The notes beneath the pieces were generated by a model that was not told where the DNA came from, searched no databases, and saw nothing but the letters and a program-made list of their open reading frames with translations. This document shows, one piece after another, positions 34,459 through 42,528 of a stretch of 46,346 nucleotides of DNA. The DNA is from an archaeon. Its GTDB lineage: Archaea; Thermoproteota; Nitrososphaeria; Conexivisphaerales; DTJL01. The DNA is taken from positions 1 through 46,346 of the forward strand of contig JAKAPW010000003.1 of NCBI GenBank assembly GCA_021811935.1. Direction: 5' to 3'. Position numbers and translations under genes: made by a program. Within the stretch, counting starts at the first letter, position 1. Every line of letters begins with the position of its first letter.

Positions 34459-34488
34459 CCATCCCGACGCCGGGCCGGCTAAAAATCC

Positions 34489-35097
34489 TTATCCGCTTAT
34501 GGGGGACCGGCGGAGATGCCCTCCCCACTCCTTGAACCTTTCTTCCTTCCAGACGTTGCCCACTTCGTTGTACCCCCTCTCCTCCCAGAAGCCGTCCCTG
34601 TATCCCTCGAGCACCTCCACGCCGGCCAGCCACTTTGCCGACTTCCAGCCGTAGAGGGCCGGGATTATCGGCCTGGCGGGATACCCCATCTCCCGGGAGA
34701 GCGGTGCTCCGTTCAGCCTTACGGCCACTATCGAGTCGGGGGCCAGGGCGTCCCGGAGCGGGACGGGCGTGGTGTAGCCGTCCAGCGAATGGAACATGAC
34801 CCACTCGGAGCCGGGGAGCGGGGCGGCCTCCCCTATCAGCTCGCCCAGCCTGACGCCTTCCCATCTGGTCCCCGCCACGCTCCAGCCGGTGACGCAGTGG
34901 AAGTCCTTTTCCACGGTGGAGAGGGGGCCCGAAAGGAGCTTCTCGTAGGGGAGGGAGACCTCCCTCCCTACGTTGCCGAAGACGCGGAGCCTGTATCCCT
35001 GGACGTCCACGTCGGGGACGCCGAGGCAGGCGTAGTAGATGAACCGTTTTACATACCTCTGCCCCGGGGGGACTTCCTTCTGAGCTTCTTCTGGCAT
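34489..35097 (-). CDS. Molybdopterin-dependent oxidoreductase of the sulfite oxidase/MsrP family
   Basis: A 202-residue single-domain protein of the sulfite-oxidase molybdopterin fold. The molybdenum-ligating cysteine is Cys68 in DFHCVTGWSV, and WEGVRLGELI, FHSLDGYTTPVPL, LNGAPLSREMGYPARPIIP and YGWKSAKWLAGVEVLE are family landmarks. There is no Tat or Sec signal, no heme domain and no dimerisation domain, so it resembles a cytoplasmic minimal version. The substrate could be a sulfoxide, sulfite or nitrate-type anion. ATG 35097 is about 28 bases from ATTATTAC (minus strand, 35121-35129), so leaderless. It is divergent from the PLP/rhodanese-like gene. Confidence 0.88.
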   Translation of the reverse strand: MPEEAQKEVPPGQRYVKRFIYYACLGVPDVDVQGYRLRVFGNVGREVSLPYEKLLSGPLSTVEKDFHCVTGWSVAGTRWEGVRLGELIGEAAPLPGSEWVMFHSLDGYTTPVPLRDALAPDSIVAVRLNGAPLSREMGYPARPIIPALYGWKSAKWLAGVEVLEGYRDGFWEERGYNEVGNVWKEERFKEWGGHLRRSPISG

Positions 35098-35213
35098 CTG
35101 CCGGGCGCAGGACCGACGTCGTAATAATCGTTCCTGCCGAACGCCGGGGGTGTCGTGGAATCGACGGACGCGTTATATCACAGCACCGCAAAGGCCGGCT
35201 AGAGAAGCCTCAG

Positions 35214-36713
35214 ATGGAACTCAACGAACAGGTGGACAGGGAGCTGCTCCGAAGGTTCGAGCTGGAGGTGAAGGCCAAGGTCCCCCACTGGTCGGGGGAG
35301 GCAGTGTCCAACCCGACGCCGCTGGTCGACCTGGGCAGGGACGTGGCAGAATGCGCCAGGGAGGAGTACGGTATGGACCTCCCGGACGGGGGGCTCACCA
35401 TCCTCGGCAAGATGGAGTCCGTCATCCTGGGCGGCTCGATAAAGACCAGGCCCGCGGTGAGGATAATGGAGGATGCCATAGCGTCGGGCAGGCTCGGGCG
35501 GGGTCGGACGGTGTTCGAGGCGACCTCGGGCAACTTCGGGATAGCGCTCGGGTCCTTCACCCGGCTGGGCCTCGACGTGGTGGCCCTGGTCTCCAGGAGG
35601 CTGCAGCAGGGGGTGCTGGACGAGCTCAGGGAGCGCGGTGTGAAGACAATCGACCTGGACGTGGACATCTGCCCTGCGCCCGGCATGGAGGTCGACGGGC
35701 CGACGGTGACGGCGCAGAACGTGCGGGAGTCCCTGGGGGCGATCGGGCTGGACCCCCGGCGGTTCGACAAGGTAAGGGGGGAGGCGGAAGGGCTGCTGGC
35801 CAGGCAGGACGCGATAGGCCTGGCCAAGCTCCTGGCGGAGGCCTACGGCGGCTTCTGCCCCGAGCAGTATGACAGCGAACTCAACGTGACGGCGCACGAG
35901 TCCGTCACTGCCCCGGAACTGGACGGCCAGCTCCGGGCGCTGGGCCATTCGCTCGCCGACTTCGACGTGGTCTGCACCTTCGGCACGGGAGGGACCGCAG
36001 GCGGGATCGGCAGGTACGTCCTGAAAAGGTACGGAAGGAAGGGGGTGCACGTGGTCTTCCCCCGCGAAGGACAGGACGTGGCGGGGATCAGGAGCAGGGC
36101 GAAGGCCGAGGGGCTGAGGTTCTACGAGCCGGAAGGATACGCCTCTCAGCGGGAGGTCGATTTCGAGTCGGCCAGGCCGCTCATGCGGTTCCTCGCGGGC
36201 AGGGGGCACGACATAGGGGAGAGCAGCGCCCTGGCGCTGTACGCCGCCCTCCTGATGGCCGGGGAACGGGAGAGATTGGTGGTGATCCTGCCGGACGGGG
36301 GGGAGAAGTACGGGGACACCCTCGGGGACGGGACGGAGGTGCAGCCGGGACAGGTGTCGTCCGACCCCGAGGGGTACGACAGGGTGCTCTGGGTGCACCC
36401 CGTCTTTTCGCTCAGGCAGGAAGGGGTCCGTGTCATCGCGTCCGAGCTCGGGCTGGAAGAGAGCAGGATAGGCGCCGTCTCGCCCAAGGAGGTCGAACGC
36501 TGCCTCATGACGCAGAGGCTCGGAAGGGAGCTGGAGGGGCTGGCCGGGAGAGGCGGGAAGGTGCTGCTGGTCTGCGTAGCGGGGGGAGCGTCGCTCAGGT
36601 TGGCCCGGCTGCTCTCGAGCGGCGGGACCGAGGCGAAGAGCCTCGCGGGGGGCGCGGCTGGGCTGGCCAGGAGGGCCGACGTCCAGCTCGCCGACCTCCT
36701 GGCCGTGCAGTGA
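35214..36713 (+). CDS. Cysteine-synthase-like PLP enzyme with rhodanese-like C-terminal tail
   Basis: A 499-residue protein. Residues 30-380 are a fold type II PLP domain: SNPTPLVDLG, the Schiff-base lysine Lys77 in LGGSIKTRPAV, EATSGNFGIALG, and TFGTGGTAGGIGRYV for phosphate binding. Residues about 390-499 form an extra domain ending in KVLLVCVAGGASLRLARLL and SLAGGA, which looks like the second half of a rhodanese, with Cys454 in the position of the persulfide cysteine. A single chain that carries sulfur to a PLP-bound aminoacrylate would make cysteine; this mechanism is an inference. A TATA-like GTTATATC lies near 35176. It is divergent from the molybdopterin enzyme. Confidence 0.8.
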   Translation: MELNEQVDRELLRRFELEVKAKVPHWSGEAVSNPTPLVDLGRDVAECAREEYGMDLPDGGLTILGKMESVILGGSIKTRPAVRIMEDAIASGRLGRGRTVFEATSGNFGIALGSFTRLGLDVVALVSRRLQQGVLDELRERGVKTIDLDVDICPAPGMEVDGPTVTAQNVRESLGAIGLDPRRFDKVRGEAEGLLARQDAIGLAKLLAEAYGGFCPEQYDSELNVTAHESVTAPELDGQLRALGHSLADFDVVCTFGTGGTAGGIGRYVLKRYGRKGVHVVFPREGQDVAGIRSRAKAEGLRFYEPEGYASQREVDFESARPLMRFLAGRGHDIGESSALALYAALLMAGERERLVVILPDGGEKYGDTLGDGTEVQPGQVSSDPEGYDRVLWVHPVFSLRQEGVRVIASELGLEESRIGAVSPKEVERCLMTQRLGRELEGLAGRGGKVLLVCVAGGASLRLARLLSSGGTEAKSLAGGAAGLARRADVQLADLLAVQ

Positions 36714-36763
36714 GGGACGAAAAAAGGTTTTTAATCCGGCGCCGGACAGGGCAGCAAAACTTC

Positions 36764-37261
36764 GTGATCCTTTTGTCCCCAGCCGATGAAGAAAAGCCAC
36801 ACCTAAAGCAGGTCATAGGGTGGGAGGAGTTCGGCGCCCTTGCCGAAGGCCTGGTGGCCAAGATAAAGGCCGACGGCGGCGCCTTCGACCTGGTGGTGGG
36901 GATTGCGAGGGGGGGCGTCCCGCTCTCCATGGTGGTGGCGGACAGGCTGAAGGTGCCCCTGGACTTCATAAACGTGAAGTCGTACGTGGGCGAAGACGCG
37001 CGCGGGGAGGTCAGGATACTCTCCACCCTGCTGGAGGACGCCAGGGGCAAGAGCGTCCTGCTGGTGGACGACCTGGTGGACGAGGGAGAGACGATGACGA
37101 AGCTCGCCAAGTTCCTCGGCGAAAAGTACGACCTCGCCGGGCTCAAGACGGCCGCGCTCTACGTGAAGCCGTGGAGCGGCTTCCGGCCCGACTACTCGGT
37201 CGGCACCACCGAGGCCTGGGTGGTCTTCCCCTGGGAGCACGGGGAGTTCCTGTCGAAATAG
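36764..37261 (+). CDS. Purine-type phosphoribosyltransferase
   Basis: A 165-residue type I PRTase with PRPP loop SVLLVDDLVDEGETM and early strand LVVGIARGGVPLS, closest by eye to archaeal xanthine/hypoxanthine/guanine PRTases. It would salvage a nucleobase to its nucleotide. The frame is open from 36710, but GTG 36764 is chosen: the TATA-like GTTTTTAATC at 36727-36736 falls inside the longer version and would give a start site near this codon. Base specificity cannot be read from the sequence. Confidence 0.82.
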   Translation: MILLSPADEEKPHLKQVIGWEEFGALAEGLVAKIKADGGAFDLVVGIARGGVPLSMVVADRLKVPLDFINVKSYVGEDARGEVRILSTLLEDARGKSVLLVDDLVDEGETMTKLAKFLGEKYDLAGLKTAALYVKPWSGFRPDYSVGTTEAWVVFPWEHGEFLSK

Positions 37262-37343
37262 ACCCGGAATCTGTCAACGATTGTTGCGCAGTATGGCTAA
37301 TATGATTTATCAGCCGATGTTAAAGGTTAAAGAGACCACCATC

Positions 37344-37679
37344 ATGGCAGGTGATGGGATGTCGGCCCGCGAAAGCTTCGCGACCGAGGTTAGGAACGAC
37401 ATAATCAGGTACAGGGACGCCCTGAAGGGCATCCTGGGGGACGTGTACAGTATAAGGCCGGAGCTCGCCCCCCAGCTTCACGAGCTGATAGCCAAGTGTG
37501 ACGGCGTGCTCGCCGTGGCCCAGAGGATGGATTCGGGCATGTCCTTGGAGGTGAGGAGACAGATCGGACAGCAGGTGGCGAACCTCAAGACCCTGACCGA
37601 AAGGTTCCTCCAGGAGCTGTCCTCCTCCGTCTTCGACGGGCAGGACGAAGAGATGCCCTACAAAGGGGCTGCCGCGTAG
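37344..37679 (+). CDS. Uncharacterised small helical protein
   Basis: A 111-residue soluble protein with no family I recognise. It looks all-helical: RESFATEVRNDIIRYRDALKGIL, then ELAPQLHELIAKCDGVL and MSLEVRRQIGQQVANLKTLTERFLQEL, with one cysteine and an acidic C-terminus. ATG 37344 is preferred; ATG 37359 (MSARESF) has a GGTGAT six bases upstream and is also possible. TATA-like sequences GATTTATC (37304-37311) and GTTAAAGG (37319-37326) precede it. It is monocistronic and bounded downstream by a transposon wreck. Confidence 0.65.
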   Translation: MAGDGMSARESFATEVRNDIIRYRDALKGILGDVYSIRPELAPQLHELIAKCDGVLAVAQRMDSGMSLEVRRQIGQQVANLKTLTERFLQELSSSVFDGQDEEMPYKGAAA

Positions 37680-37728
37680 AGGATTGTTGGCAGTTAACGG
37701 ATAACGTATATTTACATACCAGGATAGC

Positions 37729-38236
37729 TTGGAACGCAGCTACAGCCCGAAAGAAGCGGGGGAGGTGCTCGGGGTGACCACCCACACGATACGGGTCTGG
37801 GAGAATCAGGTGCCTCGGGCTCCCGACGGGGAGGAGGAGGGTGCCGGAGATCAGACGCCCGATGGGCATCGCCGAACAGAGGAGAGAGGCTGTCCACGCC
37901 AGGGTGTCTTCGCACGGCCAAAGATCGGACCTGGACGGTCAGGTCAAGGTGTTGAAGGGCAGAGCACCCGGAGTGGGCCGTGAGCGGGTGCGCGAAATGC
38001 GGCGTGGGCTACGGCAGGGACAGGCTCGCCTCCCGGCGACCCTCTGCCGCGGCCTGCGCCTCTGCGGCCGTCCGTTTGCCGTGAGTGCGGACGCCTCCTG
38101 GCTGCAGATGAAAGATGCGTACCTGTATCCTGGCGGCACGCCTGGTGCCGTCAGAGCGGGTGGGACCGATGCCGCCGGCGCTCCGAATGAGAATGTCGTA
38201 TACGAAAATACACGTTCTTGGCTTAGAAACGGCTAG
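37729..38236 (+). pseudogene. Decayed IS607-type element: serine recombinase and TnpB remnants
   Basis: Reading begins with a MerR-like helix-turn-helix typical of IS607 TnpA, YSPKEAGEVLGVTTHTIRVWEN (start TTG 37729). Near 37805 the frame shifts and continues as LPTGRRRVPEIRRPMGI and then ARVSSHGQRSDLDGQ, the catalytic-serine region of IS607 recombinases. Soon after, the homology stops, and Cys-rich pieces in changing frames (CAKCG near 37987, CRECGR near 38089) and a tail resembling the end of TnpB follow. The picture is an internal deletion plus frameshifts that left a 0.5-kb stub. A TATA-like GTATATTTAC lies at 37706-37715. The stretch up to 38232 holds nothing else. Confidence 0.75.
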
Positions 38237-38517
38237 ATCCTTCCTGTAATCTCGGTGAGCCAGCTTTCGAGGGAGCTGGCGCTGCCCTCGTATACCTCCT
38301 GTCCTATCTCCACCTTCATCTTCCGGAACCTCACCATCCCCCCCTCCCTGTCGGCCTCGATGGTTACAGTGACGGGCTCCCCGAGCTTGTCCACCACGGC
38401 GGGGGAGGACCCCTCGAAGACTATGCTTATCGAGTCCCCGTCGTACCTGACGGAATAGGTGTCCGACCTCTCTTCCATGTACCTGGAGAAGTCTTCGTAG
38501 GGTATTTCCAGGTCCAA
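38233..38517 (-). CDS. Uncharacterised 94-residue protein in the oxidoreductase operon
   Basis: A 94-residue protein, TTG start at 38517, fourteen bases after the oxidoreductase beta-subunit stop. It looks like a small alpha/beta or beta-rich domain (YSVRYDGDSISIVFEG, EPVTVTIEADREGGMVRFRKMKVEIG) with a C-terminal amphipathic helix. No cysteines are present, so it is not a ferredoxin. Codon use matches the neighbours. Its position suggests an accessory role to the oxidoreductase, but no function is recognisable. Its last codons abut the IS607 remnant. Confidence 0.65.
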   Translation of the reverse strand: MDLEIPYEDFSRYMEERSDTYSVRYDGDSISIVFEGSSPAVVDKLGEPVTVTIEADREGGMVRFRKMKVEIGQEVYEGSASSLESWLTEITGRI

Positions 38518-38531
38518 TGCGCGACGGCGCC

Positions 38532-39392
38532 TCAGGCGAACTCCAGAGCCAGCGACCGGCACACGCTCTCCGGGAGCGTTTTCACCTCGTCGACCGGCCA
38601 CCGTCCCCCGTTGACTTCGCCCAGCCTCTCCTGGAAGGAGGCCTTGTCTTCTGTCCTGTAGAAGATGCCTATCGGTATCCCGTTCGGGTCGTTCATCGCC
38701 TCGTAGGCCTTCTGCTCGTCGTCGGGCTTGTACCCCCTGTCCTCCAGCTTGTAGAACAGCTTCTTCACCTCGTCGTATATGTTGTGCCACGTCACGCACG
38801 GGCTGATGGCGTCTATCAGGGCGAAGCCCCTGTGCTTCAGCGCCTCCTGGATCACCAAGGACATGTGCTTCGGGTCGCCCGAGAAGGTCCTGGCCACGAA
38901 GGTCCCGCCAGCCCCCAATATCGTCGGGAGTGGCTTGATGGGGTAGATTATGCTCCCCTCGGGGGAGGTCTTTGTCTTCTGGCCGAGCCTGGAAGTGGGA
39001 GAAAGCTGGCCCGTCGTCAGGCCGTAGATTTCGTTGTTCATGACTATCAGCTTGATGTCGTCGTTCCTCCGCGCCGCGTGCACCACATGGTTGAACCCTA
39101 TCCCGTACTCGTCCCCGTCCCCGGCCGCGGCCACGACCGTCAGCCTGGGGTTGGCGCACTTTATCCCTATGGCAACGGGCATCGGCCTGCCGTGCAGGCC
39201 GTGGAAGCCGTACGTCCTGATGTAGCCGGGCATGTTGGACGAGCAGCCGATCCCGGAGACCACCACCACCTCGTGGGGCTGCTTCCCGGACTTCAGCAGG
39301 GCGTCCTTGAGCGCGGCGAGGACCCCGAAGTCGCCGCACCCCGGGCACCAGTCGGCCCGCGTGTCGCTTTCGAAGAGCTTCGGGTCAAGCAA
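38532..39392 (-). CDS. korB: 2-oxoacid:ferredoxin oxidoreductase, beta subunit
   Basis: A 286-residue TPP-binding subunit. Near the N-terminus WCPGCGDFG and the cysteines Cys16, Cys19 and a later one (SGIGCSS) ligate a 4Fe-4S cluster; GDGDEYGIGFNH and NNEIYGLTTGQLSPTS form the TPP/magnesium site. With the fused alpha/gamma subunit it decarboxylates 2-oxoacids such as pyruvate or 2-oxoglutarate to the acyl-CoA, reducing ferredoxin, or runs in reverse. TTG start at 39392 overlaps the preceding gene by eight bases. Confidence 0.93.
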   Translation of the reverse strand: MLDPKLFESDTRADWCPGCGDFGVLAALKDALLKSGKQPHEVVVVSGIGCSSNMPGYIRTYGFHGLHGRPMPVAIGIKCANPRLTVVAAAGDGDEYGIGFNHVVHAARRNDDIKLIVMNNEIYGLTTGQLSPTSRLGQKTKTSPEGSIIYPIKPLPTILGAGGTFVARTFSGDPKHMSLVIQEALKHRGFALIDAISPCVTWHNIYDEVKKLFYKLEDRGYKPDDEQKAYEAMNDPNGIPIGIFYRTEDKASFQERLGEVNGGRWPVDEVKTLPESVCRSLALEFA

Positions 39393-41172
39393 CGGCGTGG
39401 ACCTCCTTCCTCAGCGACAGGACGTGCTTCTCCACCTCTATCGGGTAGATCGGCTCGCCGTCGTACTTCAGCAGGTAGCTGTCCATCTCGACGCCCGTGT
39501 CCCGGGCCAGGAGCTTCGCGAACTGCCCGGTGTAGTTCACCTCGACGTCGACCTTCGTCCTCGCCGTCCGGAGGATCCGGGTCACCTCCACCTCGTTGAG
39601 CGGGAAGATGTCGGAGAACTCCAGCGCGTTGACGCTGACGCCCTTCCTGTGCAGCTCCCTTATCGCTTCCCGGGAGGGGTTGGCCGAGCTGCCCCACGTT
39701 ATTACCGTTATGTCGGCGCCGGACGGCCCGAAGAGCTCCGGGGCCTTCATCTCGCCCTTTATCGCCTCCAGCTTCTTCATCCTCTTTTCCTGCATCCTCT
39801 CCCTGAGAGGCGCGGACTCGTTCAGCCCGGCGAGGACGTCGCTCATGTCGTGCCCCCATTCGTCGTGCTCGTCCGTCTTCGCCACGAACATCATGCCTGG
39901 GGTGCCCGGAACGGCGCGTGGGGAGACGTTGTCGCTCGTCAGGGCGAACCTCCTGAACCAGAACCCGTTGTGGTCGCCCGGTCCGGGGGCGGAGAGCATC
40001 TTGCCGCGGTCTATCCTGAAGTCGAAGTCGAGGTTTTCCACCGTCGAATAGCCCCCGTCGCCTATGGCGTAGTCGAGCAGCACTATGACGGGGACCTGGT
40101 AGGTCTCCGCTAGGTTGAACGCCCTTTCGGCCGTGTAGAACGACTCCTCGGCGTTCCTGGGGGCCAGTATGACGCGCGGGAAGTCGTCGTGAGATATGCC
40201 GAGCATCATGTTCAGGTCTCCCTGGGACGTCTTGGTCGGGAGGCCCGTGCTCGGCCCGGCGCGCATCACGTCCACCACGACAACCGGTGTCTCGGTCATG
40301 GCTGCCTCCCCGAGCGCCTCCTGCATGAGCGAAAAGCCGCCCCCGCTCGTGGCGCACATGGCCCTGGCGCCAGCATAGGCGGCGCCCACCGTAGCGTTCA
40401 TGACGGAGATTTCGTCCTCGGCCAGGAAGACGGTCAGCCCTAGCTTCCTGGCGTGCGCGGCCATCCAGTGGACGATGGGGCTCGCGGGGGACATCGGGTA
40501 GGCCGAATAGAACCTGCATCCTGCGTTCACGGCCCCCATGGATATGGCATAGCCGGCCGTCATGACAGGCTTCGGCGAGGAATAGTCATACTTCAGCTGC
40601 CTGACCGGGGGGGCTCCCTGCCTGACGACGTCGTAGCCCTCCTGTGCAGCCTTCACGTTGTTCTCGGAGACGGAGCGGTCCTTCCTGCCGAACTGGTCGG
40701 CTATCACCTTGGCAAGGACGTCGAAGTCCACGCCCACGGCCGCGCACAGGGCACCGAGCGCCACCGTGTTCCTCATTATGGGCCTCCTGTCGTGCCTCAG
40801 GGCCACCTCGCCGAGCGGGACGCTGAGGTCCCTCACGCCGGCCGGGAGGTCGTGCGCCTTCACCGAGGAAGGGTCGTAGATGACGGCACCTCCGGAGTTC
40901 AGCCTTTCATAGTGCTGGTCGTAGGCCAGCTGCGTCAGCGGTATGAGGAAGTCAAGACCGTACCCCATCGAGTACGTCTTCCACGCGGCGGCGTGTACAT
41001 GGAACCAGACGTGTCCCCCTCGGATCAGGGACTGGTTCCCGTTGTAGGTGGTTATCCAGAGCCCGCTGCGGGAGAGGACGCGCATTATCATTTCGCCCGC
41101 GCTTTGGATGCCGTCCCCTGCGGCGGCGCCTATCCTTATCGTCAGCTCGCCTTCTTTACCTTGGTGTGGCAT
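39385..41172 (-). CDS. korA: 2-oxoacid:ferredoxin oxidoreductase, fused gamma-alpha subunit
   Basis: A 595-residue fusion. Residues 1-190 are the gamma domain (IRIGAAAGDGIQSAGEM, NGNQSLIRGGHV) and 205-595 the alpha domain (FYSAYPMSPASPIVHWM in place of the common YPITPSS, then EDEISVMNATVGAAYAGARA and GPSTGLPTKTSQGDL). The two-subunit architecture is known from Sulfolobus and Aeropyrum, where one enzyme takes several 2-oxoacids. The start is ATG 41172; a TATA-like ATATTAGC (minus strand, about 41198-41206) lies about 30 bases upstream. It heads an operon with korB and a 94-residue unknown. Confidence 0.93.
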   Translation of the reverse strand: MPHQGKEGELTIRIGAAAGDGIQSAGEMIMRVLSRSGLWITTYNGNQSLIRGGHVWFHVHAAAWKTYSMGYGLDFLIPLTQLAYDQHYERLNSGGAVIYDPSSVKAHDLPAGVRDLSVPLGEVALRHDRRPIMRNTVALGALCAAVGVDFDVLAKVIADQFGRKDRSVSENNVKAAQEGYDVVRQGAPPVRQLKYDYSSPKPVMTAGYAISMGAVNAGCRFYSAYPMSPASPIVHWMAAHARKLGLTVFLAEDEISVMNATVGAAYAGARAMCATSGGGFSLMQEALGEAAMTETPVVVVDVMRAGPSTGLPTKTSQGDLNMMLGISHDDFPRVILAPRNAEESFYTAERAFNLAETYQVPVIVLLDYAIGDGGYSTVENLDFDFRIDRGKMLSAPGPGDHNGFWFRRFALTSDNVSPRAVPGTPGMMFVAKTDEHDEWGHDMSDVLAGLNESAPLRERMQEKRMKKLEAIKGEMKAPELFGPSGADITVITWGSSANPSREAIRELHRKGVSVNALEFSDIFPLNEVEVTRILRTARTKVDVEVNYTGQFAKLLARDTGVEMDSYLLKYDGEPIYPIEVEKHVLSLRKEVHAVA

Positions 41173-41255
41173 GGCTTGCGATGAGTTGCCCGCGAGACGC
41201 TAATATGTCTTTCCCACAGTCCGTCTCCCCGACAGGCATCTGTCGTAGTCGAGGG

Positions 41256-42344
41256 TCAGGCGACGTCGCGGAGCCCCAGGGCTTCGACCAGCACGCCGCC
41301 CCTCGAGCCGAGGACGCGTATCCTCTCCTTCAGGATGTCGACGTCCAGCCCCCTCAGCGCTTCGTCCGATATCTTGCCTTCCGGGGCGACCACCTTCAGC
41401 ACCTTCCTGAGCAGGTAGACGCTGTCCACCTGGTGGAGCGCGTCCTGGTCGTCGGCGTAGAGCCTCGTCAGGCCCAGCTTCCTGGACTCCAGCTCCAGGA
41501 CCGACCTGAGGAGCTGGTTGAGCGCCCCCTTCAGGGCGGCCAGGTCGAGGTGCTTGCTCAGCAGAGGCTCGCTCGTTATGAGGACCTTCCCCTGGGGGTC
41601 GGAATATTCTGCCGTGATGAAGCTCTCGTTACCCGACCGGGAGTAGACCACGTCGACTGTCGCCTCCGTCTTCGGGTCGGTGAAGGTGGCCATCAGGTGG
41701 TTCGTGGCCGCCTCCGCCTTCACGAGGACGTACTGGTCCAGCCTCTCGTAGTCGGGGACCTGCTCCTTCCTGAGCCACGTCTTCGACAGCCTGACGGGCA
41801 GCTTCAGGTCCTTCCTGAAGGCGGCCAGCAGGAATTCGCGCCTGAACAGCCTGGTGTCGGACGTGTTGAGCGTGAACTCGTATTCTATCGCGCCTTCGCA
41901 CCTGTACCTGCTCACTGCGGAGTAGGCGCCCCCCGAAAACTTCAGATTCACCGTCCTGTCGAGCACGGGGAGGGGGGAGGCTGCGAAGAAGGACTCCAGG
42001 CTCTTGAAGAACCTGGTCTTCTCGGCAACGGATGTCTGCTCTAGGTCTTCGGCCTCCTTCGCCAGCTTCTTGGCCAGGGAGCTCCTGGTCTGCTCTATCG
42101 CTATGGAGGCGAAGGCCATGACGTTCTTGAAGAGCTCCTGCTTCCTTTCTTCCGGGACCTCCGTCATGTTGTCGAAGGCCTGGGATATGTCGGTCGCGAG
42201 GCCGTCCAGCTCGTACAGCTGCTTCTGGCCCTTCTCTCTTGTCTCCTTCGCCTTCCTTTCCGCCTCCGCGGCGTTTTCGGAGTATCTGACGGCGTCCACG
42301 AGGTTCGTCAATATGAGCCTCAGGACGTCCGCGGTTGAGGACAT
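41256..42344 (-). CDS. Uncharacterised protein with N-terminal coiled coil
   Basis: A 362-residue soluble protein. Residues about 5-115 are charged helices with coiled-coil periodicity (NAAEAERKAKETREKGQK, SLAKKLAKEAEDLEQ). The rest (about 130-340) appears beta-rich with a repeated pattern around YRCEGAIEYEFTLN, NHLMATFTDPKTEATVDVV and FITAEYSDPQGKVLI. I do not recognise a family. ATG 42344 (MSSTADVL) is chosen over the longer frame because TTTTAATAG (minus strand, about 42369-42377) would start the message a few bases upstream. A GACAG/CTGTC hairpin (41233-41246) lies just after its stop. Confidence 0.65.
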   Translation of the reverse strand: MSSTADVLRLILTNLVDAVRYSENAAEAERKAKETREKGQKQLYELDGLATDISQAFDNMTEVPEERKQELFKNVMAFASIAIEQTRSSLAKKLAKEAEDLEQTSVAEKTRFFKSLESFFAASPLPVLDRTVNLKFSGGAYSAVSRYRCEGAIEYEFTLNTSDTRLFRREFLLAAFRKDLKLPVRLSKTWLRKEQVPDYERLDQYVLVKAEAATNHLMATFTDPKTEATVDVVYSRSGNESFITAEYSDPQGKVLITSEPLLSKHLDLAALKGALNQLLRSVLELESRKLGLTRLYADDQDALHQVDSVYLLRKVLKVVAPEGKISDEALRGLDVDILKERIRVLGSRGGVLVEALGLRDVA

Positions 42345-42528
42345 CCGCCGGCCTGTCTGGAAGGCGGTCACTATTAAAATTAGCCTTCATACCCTCGCGC
42401 TGCAGGCCGGGGCGCCCACCTTTGTTTCCTGTGGAACCATGCCTCTTGAAGCAAGACATACCATGAAATTGGTTGGCGGCGGCATATGACGGATACGCTT
42501 TTGTAGCCAGCGGTGCTGTTCGCGCCTG

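Noticed and set aside
35199-36800. A 533-residue minus-strand frame opposite the PLP/rhodanese-like gene
   Set aside because: Proline/arginine/histidine-rich shadow without motifs.
41233-41246. GACAG/CTGTC hairpin as a terminator of the coiled-coil gene
   Set aside because: The stem has only five pairs and no T-run follows on the transcribed strand, so termination is not supported.
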